Shown here: piece after piece, positions 7,391-15,826 of the stretch | How positions within the stretch are numbered: the first letter of the stretch is position 1 | Layout: the number at the start of each line of letters is the position of its first letter | From: Candidatus Baltobacteraceae bacterium | Lineage (GTDB): Bacteria; Vulcanimicrobiota; Vulcanimicrobiia; Vulcanimicrobiales; Vulcanimicrobiaceae | DNA: 64,000 bases | Direction: 5' to 3' | NCBI GenBank assembly: GCA_036488875.1 | Contig: DASXGW010000001.1 | Location: forward strand, 186,001-250,000 | Made by a program: the position numbers and the translations under genes | The notes under the pieces: generated by a model | What the model was told of the DNA's origin: nothing | The model's input: only the letters and a program-made list of their open reading frames with translations | Database searches by the model: none

Positions 7391-8949
7391 TACAACTGGC
7401 GCCAGTCGGGGAAGAGCGTGAAGGCCGTTTGCGGCCCCTGGCTCCCCGAAACGTAGTTCGGGAACGAGAAGTCTTTGGTGTTCAGCCACGTCTCCAGCAC
7501 CGGCATGACGATCTCCCACGCGCGTTCGACGGCGTCCCAACGTGTGAAGAGCGTTTGATCGCCGCGCATCACGTCACCGATGAGCCGCTCGTACGCCGGC
7601 GGCGACTGCACGCCGAAACCGACGCCGTAGTTGAAGTCCATGTAGACGCTGCGAACGTGGTCCTTCGGACCGGGCACCTTCGCCTCGAAGCGCATCGCGA
7701 TGCCCTCGTCGGGCTGAATCTTGATGACGAGCACGTTGGGATCGATCGTGTCGGTTTGTTCGCCGTAGAAGCGGTGCGGAATCGGTTTGAAGGTAACCGC
7801 GATTTCCGAAACTTTGCGGGCGAGGCGCTTGCCCGAGCGCAAGTAGAACGGTACCCCTGCCCAACGCCAGTTGTTGATTTCGTACTTGACCGCCGCAAAG
7901 GTTTCGATGTTGGAGTCGGGCGCGACGTCGTCCTCCTCGCGATAGCCTTTGACTTGCTTGCCGTCAATCGTGCCCGGGCCGTATTGTCCGCGCACCGACA
8001 TCGAGCCGACCGCGTCGTACGACGGCGGCGAGATTGCCGAAAGCACCTTATATTTTTCGCTGCGGATGTCGTCGGCCGCCGAGCTGATCGGCGGCTCCAT
8101 CGCAACGAGCGCCAGCAGGTTGGTGACGTGGTTCTGAATCATGTCGCGCAAGGCGCCGGCATGATCGTAGTAACCGCCGCGCTCTTCGACGCCCAGCGTC
8201 TCCGCGGCCGTGATCTGAATGTTCTGGACGTAGTTGCGGTTCCAGATCGGCTCGAAGATCGTGTTGGCAAAGCGCAGCGCCATGATGTCTTGCACCGGCT
8301 CCTTGCCGAGGTAGTGATCGATGCGGTAGACCGACGTCTCTGAAAACGCGCGCTCGATCGTGCGCTGGAGGGCCTGCGCGGTTTCCAAATCGGTCCCGAA
8401 CGGCTTCTCGACGACCAGCCGCGTCCAGCCGGTCTCGTTCGACTTCGGGTCCAGCCCGCACGTGTGGAGCTGCTTGACGATTTCGGGAAAGACCGGCGGC
8501 GGCGTCGAGAGGTAGAAGATGTGATTGCCGGCAGTTCCGAGGTTTTTGTCGTTCTTGTCCAGCAAGCCCTTGAGTTTCGTGAAGCACTTGCCGTCCTTGA
8601 AGTCGGCGCTGATGTAACTCAGACGCCGAACGAAATCCTCCCACAGCTGGCCTTGCGGCTTCTGCCCATCGGGCATGAACGTATCGAGTTGCTGCTTGCA
8701 GTAATCGCGAAACGCATCGTCGGTGTAGTCCGTGCGCGAGAATCCTACCAGCGCGAAATCGGTCGGAAGCGTCCCGCGCAAGCGCATCGAGTAGATGGCC
8801 GGCAAGAGCATCCGTTTGAACAGGTCGCCGCTCGCACCGAAGAAGACGATCGAGCACGGATCGGTGATGCGATCGCTGGCGATGCCGGCGCGGAGCGGAT
8901 TGAATGCCGCTCCGTCGCCGGGAGTCTGCGCCGCCGTTTGAACCGTCAC
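7390..8949 (-). CDS. zwf: Glucose-6-phosphate 1-dehydrogenase
   Basis: Oxidises glucose-6-phosphate to 6-phosphogluconolactone with NAD(P)+. The 519-residue protein has the dinucleotide-binding motif IVFFGASGDLFKRMLLPAIYSM and the active-site signature RIDHYLGKEPVQDIMALRFAN, followed by NVQITAAETLGVEERGGYYD. The start is the GTG at 8949, which overlaps the tal-pgi stop (GTGA); the frame is open further upstream but that part lies inside tal-pgi. Next to opcA and pgl it completes the entry into the pentose phosphate pathway. No 6-phosphogluconate dehydrogenase gene (gnd) is present in the window. Confidence 0.96.
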   Translation of the reverse strand: MTVQTAAQTPGDGAAFNPLRAGIASDRITDPCSIVFFGASGDLFKRMLLPAIYSMRLRGTLPTDFALVGFSRTDYTDDAFRDYCKQQLDTFMPDGQKPQGQLWEDFVRRLSYISADFKDGKCFTKLKGLLDKNDKNLGTAGNHIFYLSTPPPVFPEIVKQLHTCGLDPKSNETGWTRLVVEKPFGTDLETAQALQRTIERAFSETSVYRIDHYLGKEPVQDIMALRFANTIFEPIWNRNYVQNIQITAAETLGVEERGGYYDHAGALRDMIQNHVTNLLALVAMEPPISSAADDIRSEKYKVLSAISPPSYDAVGSMSVRGQYGPGTIDGKQVKGYREEDDVAPDSNIETFAAVKYEINNWRWAGVPFYLRSGKRLARKVSEIAVTFKPIPHRFYGEQTDTIDPNVLVIKIQPDEGIAMRFEAKVPGPKDHVRSVYMDFNYGVGFGVQSPPAYERLIGDVMRGDQTLFTRWDAVERAWEIVMPVLETWLNTKDFSFPNYVSGSQGPQTAFTLFPDWRQL

Positions 8950-11786
8950 GCTTTCACCGAGAGCGCTTCGTCGACGATGTTGACCAGTGCCCGCAGGCCG
9001 GTCTCGACGTCGCCCCGCAAGTGCACGCGGACCCCGCGGCGATTGCGTTTGTCCAGCGACATCCAGTCGCCGAGCGCCTGCGCGGCCAGCAGCGTTCGGA
9101 AGCCGACGTTCATGCCGGGAATCATCGGATCGTCCGGATCGTCGGCCACGATCTGCAGCACGACGCACGTGTCGGGGCCGCCCTTATGGAGCTGCCCGGT
9201 CGAGTGCAGGAAGCGCGGACCGAAACCGACCGTCGTCGCGATCTTGTGCGAGTCGCGGATCTTCAGACGCAGCTCGCGCAGCAGCTTCTCGTGCGTATCG
9301 TTGCGCGCGATGTAGGCGGTGATCGCGTTGTAGTCGTGCGGTTTCATCTGCGCGAAGAGGCCCACCAGCGCCTCAACCGGAGTGCTCCCGGAGATCCCCT
9401 TGCTGCCCGACAGGTACGTCACGTCGAGCGAATGGTTCTCGACGCTGGCTTGGGGCTCGTCGAAGCTGCCCTTGGCCGCGTACTGCTTGAGCAGCGCGAC
9501 GGTGTTGTCTTTGGATTCTTGCACGTTGGGCTGATCGAATGCGTCGATACCCAAGATGACGCCGGCGGCGGCGACGGCCAGCTCCCACGTGTAGAACTGC
9601 TCGCCGAGATCGTACTCGTCGTTCATGGCGAGGCGAATCACCGGATGTCCGGCGGCTTCGAGCGCTTTGAGTTTGTCCTCGATGCCGCGTTCGGGATCGG
9701 GCAAGTTTGCACCGACGTAGACGAAGACCCGATCGTCGGAGTAAACGCTCGGATCGCCCAGCGGCTCACCCTCGATGGGCACGATGCCTTTACCGAGCTT
9801 GCCGGTCGACTCGGCGATGAGCTGTTCCGCCCACGCGCCGAACGCCCGTACGTCGGGATGCGTCACGATCGTCACCTTGTCGCGGCCGTTGATCGCAAGG
9901 CCGCCCAGCGCGGCGCCGAACCGGACCGCGGGCGCGGTGCGCGGATCGATGGTGCGGTCGTTGGCGTGCATCGCACCCAGGGCGCGATCGAGCAAAAGGT
10001 TGATGTCGTATCCGCCGATCGCCGACGGCGCAATGCCCACGAACGACAACGCGGAGTACCGTCCGCCGATGTTGGGATCGTTGTCGAAGCAGGCGCGGAA
10101 CTTCTCTTGCTTCGCTTCGGCTTCCAACGACGTGCCGGGATCGGTGATCGCGACGAAGTTGTTGCCGGCCATCGCGGAACCGATCGCCTTGCTGACTTTC
10201 TCGTGGAAGTACGCGTAGAAAGCGTTGGGCTCGGTCGTCGTTCCGCTCTTGCTCGAAATGATGAAGAGCGTATCGGGAATGCGAATCTTCTCTTCGAGCT
10301 CCTTGATTTGGGCCGGACAGGTCGAGTCGAGCACGTAGATTTGCGGGTAGTCGTCGTACTCGCCGAACGTGTCGGCGATAATGTCGGGCGCGAGCGAGCT
10401 TCCGCCCATGCCGCAGACGACGGCGAAGTCGAACTTCTGCATCGCCTCGTCGGCAAACGATTCCAGCCCGGGAACGGATTCGAGCATCCGCTGCTGGATG
10501 TCCATCCATCCCAACGCCTTCTTGATGATCGCGGCGTCATCGGGCGCGCTCGACCAGAGCGTGGCGTCGTGCGACCAAGCGCGTTTGAGGAAATCGGCCG
10601 ATGCAAGCTTCTCGAGTGCAGCGTCGAAGTGCTTTTGCGACGCACCGAGCGCGAAGGTTACGCGCTCGGCTCCCCCGGACTCCAACAGCTTCTGCTTGTA
10701 AACGATCGCGCCGAGCAGCGCGGCGAACGCGTCGGCAAAGAGCGTTACGCCCTCGTTTTGCAGTTGCTCGGTCACTTCGAAGAGCGAAATCTTCGCGTCC
10801 TGAAGTCCGCGTAGAACGTCTTGCGCCGCGCGCAGATCCTGCTCGGCCGTGTCGGCGACGACCTTGCCGTGTTCGAGCAGCGCATCGAGCGTCTGCGGCG
10901 GCATCGTGTTGACGGTATGCGGCGCGACGACGGTTTCGACGTACATCAAATCCGGATAGTTCGGATTTTTCGTCGACGTCGAAGCCCACAGCGGCCGCTG
11001 AACCGCGCCCCCGGCCGCTGCCAGCGGCGCGAACTCGTCGCTCTCGAAGACCTCCTTGAATTTCTGATAGGTCATCTTGAGGCCGGCGACGCCCGTCTTC
11101 CCGAGCAGACCCTGGAGGTTTTCACCTTTGGCAATCTTATCTTGCAGCAGCGTGTCGATCGCGGTGTCGATGCGGCTGACGAACACCGAGTTCACCGAAC
11201 GAATCTTGTCGATCGGTTTCTTCTCGGCGGCGCGGCGCTGCAGGCCTTTGACGTAAGCGCGCGCGGCCTTTTCGTACATATCGACGGAGAAGATCAAAGT
11301 GACGTTGATGTTGAGGCCTTCGTAGATGCACTCTTCGATTGCCGGCAAGCCTTCTTTCGTGCCGGGAATCTTGATCATCACGTTGGGACGGTTGACGCGC
11401 GACCACAAGTCCTTAGCCATCGCAATCGTCCCTTGCGTATCGCGCGCGAGCAGCGGCGAGACCTCGAGGCTTACGAATCCGTCGTTTCCGCCCGACTCCT
11501 TGTACACGCTCGAAAACGCGTCGCAGGCGTTTTGGATGTCGCTGATTGCGAGATCCCAAAACAGCGCCTCGGCGTTCTTTTCGGTTCCGACGAGCTTGCG
11601 CAGCTGGTCGTCGTAGTCGTTTCCGGCGCCGATGGCTTTTTCGAAGATTGACGGATTGCTCGTCATCCCGCGCAGCCCTTGATCGATCAGCCGTTTGAGT
11701 TCGCCCGAGGCGAACATGCTGCGGCGAATGTTGTCGAGCCACACGCTCTGACCGGCATCCAGCAGCTGCTGCAGTTGGTTCTTCAC
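8946..11786 (-). CDS. tal-pgi: Bifunctional transaldolase / glucose-6-phosphate isomerase
   Basis: One 946-residue polypeptide carries both enzymes. Residues ~1-370 are transaldolase: LDNIRRSM, GLRGMTSNPSIFEKAI, and MIKIPGTKEGLPAIEE with the Schiff-base Lys. Residues ~400-946 are phosphoglucose isomerase: GMGGSSLAPDI, FIISSKSGTTTEPNAFYAY, IGGRYSALSFVG. The start is the GTG at 11786, preceded by GGGAGAGGGG and 13 bases after the tkt stop. Such fusions are known in several phyla. Joining Tal and Pgi in one protein links the product fructose-6-phosphate directly back to glucose-6-phosphate, the substrate of the Zwf encoded next, so the cluster can run as a cycle. Confidence 0.96.
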   Translation of the reverse strand: MKNQLQQLLDAGQSVWLDNIRRSMFASGELKRLIDQGLRGMTSNPSIFEKAIGAGNDYDDQLRKLVGTEKNAEALFWDLAISDIQNACDAFSSVYKESGGNDGFVSLEVSPLLARDTQGTIAMAKDLWSRVNRPNVMIKIPGTKEGLPAIEECIYEGLNINVTLIFSVDMYEKAARAYVKGLQRRAAEKKPIDKIRSVNSVFVSRIDTAIDTLLQDKIAKGENLQGLLGKTGVAGLKMTYQKFKEVFESDEFAPLAAAGGAVQRPLWASTSTKNPNYPDLMYVETVVAPHTVNTMPPQTLDALLEHGKVVADTAEQDLRAAQDVLRGLQDAKISLFEVTEQLQNEGVTLFADAFAALLGAIVYKQKLLESGGAERVTFALGASQKHFDAALEKLASADFLKRAWSHDATLWSSAPDDAAIIKKALGWMDIQQRMLESVPGLESFADEAMQKFDFAVVCGMGGSSLAPDIIADTFGEYDDYPQIYVLDSTCPAQIKELEEKIRIPDTLFIISSKSGTTTEPNAFYAYFHEKVSKAIGSAMAGNNFVAITDPGTSLEAEAKQEKFRACFDNDPNIGGRYSALSFVGIAPSAIGGYDINLLLDRALGAMHANDRTIDPRTAPAVRFGAALGGLAINGRDKVTIVTHPDVRAFGAWAEQLIAESTGKLGKGIVPIEGEPLGDPSVYSDDRVFVYVGANLPDPERGIEDKLKALEAAGHPVIRLAMNDEYDLGEQFYTWELAVAAAGVILGIDAFDQPNVQESKDNTVALLKQYAAKGSFDEPQASVENHSLDVTYLSGSKGISGSTPVEALVGLFAQMKPHDYNAITAYIARNDTHEKLLRELRLKIRDSHKIATTVGFGPRFLHSTGQLHKGGPDTCVVLQIVADDPDDPMIPGMNVGFRTLLAAQALGDWMSLDKRNRRGVRVHLRGDVETGLRALVNIVDEALSVKA

Positions 11787-11799
11787 GAAGCCCCTCTCC

Positions 11800-13803
11800 C
11801 TAACGCGTTGCGAGTGCGAACTTATCGAGTGCGAGTTGTGCGACGTTATCGGCGGTGAAACCGAAGGCCTTGGCGATCGCCGCGGCCGGTGCCGATGCGC
11901 CGAAATGGTCGATGCCGAACGCGAATCCGCGATCTCCCACGTACTTCGCCCAGCCGATGGTCGCACCGGCTTCAATCGACATGCGCGCCGTCACCGACGG
12001 CGGCAACACTTGCTCTTTATACGCTTGCGGTTGTTCGTCGTAGAGTTCCCAGCAGGGCATTGAAACGACGCGCGTCGCGACCCCCCGGCCGTCGAGAATC
12101 TTCTTGGCGTCGACGGCTAGCGAGACTTCCGATCCGGTGGCGATGAGAATGAGATCCGGCGAGCCGTTTTGCGCTTCGGCCAATACGTATGCCCCCCGCT
12201 CGACGGCCGCGTCGCGAGCGCCGAGGAACGGAACCTTTTGGCGCGTGAGCACGAGCACCCACGGCGCGCCTTTACGCGCGACGGCAAGTTTCCACGCTTC
12301 GAGCGTCTCGAGCGCGTCGGCCGGCCGCACGCAGATGCAGTTCGGCGTTGCGCGCAGCATCGCAAGCTGCTCGATCGGCTCGTGCGTGGGACCGTCTTCA
12401 CCCAGGAACACCGAGTCGTGCGTGAACACGAAGATGTCGTGCAGCTCGGAGAGGCACGCCAAGCGGACCGCGGGCTTGCAGTAATCCAAGAAGTTGAAGA
12501 AGGTCGCGCAGAACGGCAGCAATCCGCCGTGTAAGGTGATGCCGTTGGTGATCGCGGCCATCGCGTGCTCGCGCACGCCGAAATGGATGTTGCGCCCTGC
12601 GTAGTTGTTTGGCTCGAAGTCGCCGCACTCTTTGAGATACGTCTTGGTCGACGGATCGAGGTCGGCCGAGCCGCCGACGAGTTCGGGCAGACTCTGCGCG
12701 ATTGCGTTCATCACCGTGCCGCCCGCATCGCGCGTCGCCACGCTGCCGTTTTCGGCGGTGAAGGTGGGCCACGGCAGGTCCGTGGGAAGCTCGCCGCGCA
12801 GCGCGCGCTCCAGCGCCGCGGCAAGGTCGGTATTTGCGCGCTTCCAGGCGTCGTAGGTTTGCTGCCACTGTTTCTCGAGGTCCGCGCCCTTGGCGGCGGT
12901 ATCGCGATAGAACTTCAGCACGTCGTCGGGGACGTAGAAGTCCGGCTCGAGGGGCCAGCCCAGGAACTCCTTGGACTTCTTGACGTTGTCGGGGCCCAGC
13001 GCCTCGCCGTGTGCGAGGTAGTTGTCCTGGCGAGGAGACCCGTAGCCGATGTGCGTGCGCACCGCAATTAAGGAAGGCCGGTCGGTCACGTTCTTGGCGA
13101 CCCCGATCACCTGGTCGAGCGTTGCGACGTCGTTGCAGTGGTCGGAGTCGACGAACTGCGTGTGCCAGCCCGAGGCGTCGAAACGCGCGATCGGATCGTC
13201 CGTGAGGGTGACGTCCGTCGGGCCGGCGAGGGAGACCTTATTATCGTCGTAGAGGACGATGAGCTTGCCCAGCTTCAGGTGGCCGGCCAGCGAGATCGCC
13301 TCTTGACTGATCCCTTCCATTAAATCGCCGTCGCCGCAGATGCAGTACGTGAAGTGATCGACGATCGCCGCGTCGTCGCGGTTGTAGACCGCGCCGAGAT
13401 GCGCTTGCGCGATCGCCATGCCCACGGAGTTGGCGATGCCCTGCCCGAGCGGGCCGGTCGTTGCCTCGACGCCGGGCGTGCGTTCGGCTTCGGGATGGCC
13501 GGGCGTCTTGCTGCCGAGCTGCCGGAACGACTTGAGATCGTCGAGGGTCACGTCGTAGCCGGTGAGATAGAGCAACGCGTAGAGCAGCATCGAGCCGTGG
13601 CCGGCCGACAGCACGAAGCGATCGCGGTTGAGCCAGTGGGGATCCTTCGGATTGAAGCGGAGATGACGCGTCCATAACGCGTAAGCCATCGCCGCGGCGC
13701 CCATCGGCAAGCCGGGGTGGCCCGAGTTGGCTTTTTGGACCGCGTCCACGGCAAGAAACCGGATCGCGTTGATGCGTTGCTCGTCGGCTGGCGAGTTGGG
13801 CAC
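11800..13803 (-). CDS. tkt: Transketolase
   Basis: Transfers two-carbon units between pentose-phosphate-pathway sugars, thiamine diphosphate-dependent. The 667-residue protein has all family landmarks: [19 protein letters not shown] near the N-terminus, the ThDP motif [32 protein letters not shown], and [27 protein letters not shown] in the pyrimidine domain. The start is the GTG at 13803, with GGAG about five bases upstream. It is the first gene of the minus-strand run tkt, tal-pgi, zwf, opcA, pgl, which has overlaps or gaps of at most 13 bases and is almost certainly one operon. Confidence 0.96.
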   Translation of the reverse strand: MPNSPADEQRINAIRFLAVDAVQKANSGHPGLPMGAAAMAYALWTRHLRFNPKDPHWLNRDRFVLSAGHGSMLLYALLYLTGYDVTLDDLKSFRQLGSKTPGHPEAERTPGVEATTGPLGQGIANSVGMAIAQAHLGAVYNRDDAAIVDHFTYCICGDGDLMEGISQEAISLAGHLKLGKLIVLYDDNKVSLAGPTDVTLTDDPIARFDASGWHTQFVDSDHCNDVATLDQVIGVAKNVTDRPSLIAVRTHIGYGSPRQDNYLAHGEALGPDNVKKSKEFLGWPLEPDFYVPDDVLKFYRDTAAKGADLEKQWQQTYDAWKRANTDLAAALERALRGELPTDLPWPTFTAENGSVATRDAGGTVMNAIAQSLPELVGGSADLDPSTKTYLKECGDFEPNNYAGRNIHFGVREHAMAAITNGITLHGGLLPFCATFFNFLDYCKPAVRLACLSELHDIFVFTHDSVFLGEDGPTHEPIEQLAMLRATPNCICVRPADALETLEAWKLAVARKGAPWVLVLTRQKVPFLGARDAAVERGAYVLAEAQNGSPDLILIATGSEVSLAVDAKKILDGRGVATRVVSMPCWELYDEQPQAYKEQVLPPSVTARMSIEAGATIGWAKYVGDRGFAFGIDHFGASAPAAAIAKAFGFTADNVAQLALDKFALATR

Positions 13804-13818
13804 GGCAACTCCTTTACA

Positions 13819-13832
13819 CCCCTCGAAAGGGG
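13819..13832 (-). promoter_or_regulatory. Small CCCCT-TTCG-AGGGG hairpin in the tkt leader
   Basis: On the minus strand the leader of tkt contains CCCCT, a TTCG tetraloop and AGGGG, ending just before GTAAAGGAG, the likely ribosome-binding site. UUCG-capped hairpins are very stable. It could protect the mRNA end or modulate access to the ribosome site; neither is shown. The remaining ~85 bases up to the divergent lipoprotein show no clear sigma70 boxes. Confidence 0.4.
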
Positions 13833-13918
13833 ATGGGTGATTTCGCCCTCGGTCTCTGGTTTCTTACCCGGACCCACATAAAGGAAGGCGGGCGGTGGGC
13901 TGCTAATTGCTGGATGAG

Positions 13919-15826
13919 ATGAGAGCGCCGGTTGGGTGTATTCTGCTGGCTCTCGCAGTCGCCGCTTGCAGCGGCGGCAATGCGTCTATTCCGCACGCGC
14001 CTACCGGCGGAACGCCGTCGCACGTCAAGGTAACGGTCAACTTCAAGGTTATCGTTCCAAGCGTGCGGCAGCGCAAACACGGCCGTCGTCACGAGCATTT
14101 CAGCTCGCGCCTCAAACATATTTGGTCGATTGCGGACAATACGGCCGGCATCCGGGTCCTTGCGTATGCGAGCGGTGACTTGAAGAACGCGCTCGGCAGC
14201 GTGGTTGCAAATATCTCCGCGGGTTCGGCGAAGTGCGGCGCATCCGATCCATACGGCGGGCGCACGTGCACGATCGCTCTCCAGGCGCCGCCGGGAAACG
14301 ACGTGTTCGTCGCAACCACCTACGATCAGCCGCCCGCCGGGGGCAGCATTCCGAATACCGCCAAGGAACTCGGATACGGCGCCACGCCGCAGACCATTAC
14401 CGCCGGAACTGCGGCCAACGTAACGCTGGCGCTCTCGGGCGTGCTGGCGAAAATTCAGTTGGACGTCGCGCCGAACTCGCTGCACACGATTCTTCCGACG
14501 ACCTTGACGCTTAACGTCTACGCGCTCGACGCCGACGGCGACGTCATCGTCACGGATTCGTACGTCGACGGGAACGGCAATCCGATTACCGTCAACCTCG
14601 CGGCCGACAACACGCTGCCGCTGATTGCCAGCGCTTCGTCGTCGTCGTCCTTGCCGTCGCTGACGATCAATCCGGCTTCGCTTACGGGGCCTCCGCCCGC
14701 GGGGGTAACGCTCGCCTACGCGCCGCAAACCAACGGCATCGTCAACGGATCGAACCAAACGGTAACGATCTCGGCGAGCACCGCCTCGTCGGCCTCGATC
14801 GCGACGACACCGGCGAAGCTGGCGGCGATTGCGCCGAGTTACTCCTCGATCGTCGTGACGAATCTCGACGTCAATAATCCGTATCACGGCGGCATCGCCT
14901 TCGGCCTCGCCTCGTATTCCGACGTCGTGTACTTTACTTCAGCCGGCGGAAACGGCGCGATGAACGAGTGCTCCTCCTGCGAGGGATCGAGTCCGAGCGT
15001 CTCGGCGACGCTGGGATCGGTGACGGCGCCGATCTACGGGGGTTTTACGGGGACCGGAACGGCTCAGTACGGCAGCGGCACCATCTATACGATTGCCGGA
15101 AACTCGTGCGACACGGTCTCGGCCGGTCCGCCGCCTGCACTGACCCCGTGCGCCAGCGCGTCGGCGGCACCGATTCCCAACGGCAGCGGGATGGCGTGGG
15201 ACAATACGGATGCCGGCGTTTGGTATTCGTCGGGGACGAATATTGCGTTCTATCCGCCCAACGGGGGGCCGGTGGCCACCGATATCATCGCGGATCGGAC
15301 GATCGGCGGCTTTGCGATCGACAGTACGGCGAAGGCTTGGTTTATCGATACCGCGCGCAGCACGCTGCGCAGCTGCACGGTCAACGCGGGGCTCGGCGCC
15401 ATGGCGTGCTCCCCCGGAACGGCGCTAGGCGTGACGCCGTTCGACATTCTCGACGTGACGAATACGAGCGGGACCGAACGGCTGCTGGTCACGGATACGG
15501 GATCGAACAAGATTCACGTCCTCAACACGAGCGGGAACGTCGTCAATACGCTATCGTTGCCGGCGGGAACGACGCCGTGGTATCTGATGCCCGATAACGT
15601 CGTGCCGGGCGTCGCGTGGTTCGATTATATGGCGAGCGGCTCAATCGGTATCGGACGGGTCGACACGAACGTGAATCCGCCGACGTTTTTGATGGCAACG
15701 GGCCCGTTCGCACCAATCTCTTCGTCGTCGCAGACGCCGACGGCGGGCGCGATGGGAACGTCGCCGGGCGGATACACGTACACGGTTTTTGACGATGCGC
15801 AAATGCTCGTACGGTGGAACCGCTGA
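13919..15826 (+). CDS. Lipoprotein with C-terminal beta-propeller-like region (tandem paralogue 1)
   Basis: A 635-residue lipoprotein starting at the ATG at 13919: MRAPVGCILLALAVAACSGG has a VAAC lipobox. After the Cys comes a basic stretch (VRQRKHGRRHEHFSSRL) and an immunoglobulin-like region ending YDQPPAGGSIPNTAKELGYG.TPQTITAGTAANVTLALSG. The C-terminal ~270 residues repeat short blocks of the type SGMAWDNTDAGVWYSSG and IGGFAIDSTAKAWFIDTARS, similar to NHL or Vgb propeller blades. The next gene is a clear paralogue starting within its stop codon (TGATG). Likely exposed in the envelope next to the TonB receptor encoded downstream. Ligand unknown. Confidence 0.72.
   Translation: MRAPVGCILLALAVAACSGGNASIPHAPTGGTPSHVKVTVNFKVIVPSVRQRKHGRRHEHFSSRLKHIWSIADNTAGIRVLAYASGDLKNALGSVVANISAGSAKCGASDPYGGRTCTIALQAPPGNDVFVATTYDQPPAGGSIPNTAKELGYGATPQTITAGTAANVTLALSGVLAKIQLDVAPNSLHTILPTTLTLNVYALDADGDVIVTDSYVDGNGNPITVNLAADNTLPLIASASSSSSLPSLTINPASLTGPPPAGVTLAYAPQTNGIVNGSNQTVTISASTASSASIATTPAKLAAIAPSYSSIVVTNLDVNNPYHGGIAFGLASYSDVVYFTSAGGNGAMNECSSCEGSSPSVSATLGSVTAPIYGGFTGTGTAQYGSGTIYTIAGNSCDTVSAGPPPALTPCASASAAPIPNGSGMAWDNTDAGVWYSSGTNIAFYPPNGGPVATDIIADRTIGGFAIDSTAKAWFIDTARSTLRSCTVNAGLGAMACSPGTALGVTPFDILDVTNTSGTERLLVTDTGSNKIHVLNTSGNVVNTLSLPAGTTPWYLMPDNVVPGVAWFDYMASGSIGIGRVDTNVNPPTFLMATGPFAPISSSSQTPTAGAMGTSPGGYTYTVFDDAQMLVRWNR

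Noticed and set aside
8904-10814. 636-codon open frame on the + strand opposite tal-pgi and zwf
   Set aside because: The translation is Arg/Val/Asp-rich with no motifs, mirrors codon bias of the genes on the other strand and lacks a ribosome site; it is an antisense shadow. The same applies to frames at 7429-8343, 22193-22798 and 52916-54289.
13548-13877. Alternative upstream start for a second protein in the tkt leader
   Set aside because: The frame reads into tkt in another phase and has no conserved features; it is a shadow of the transketolase N-terminus.
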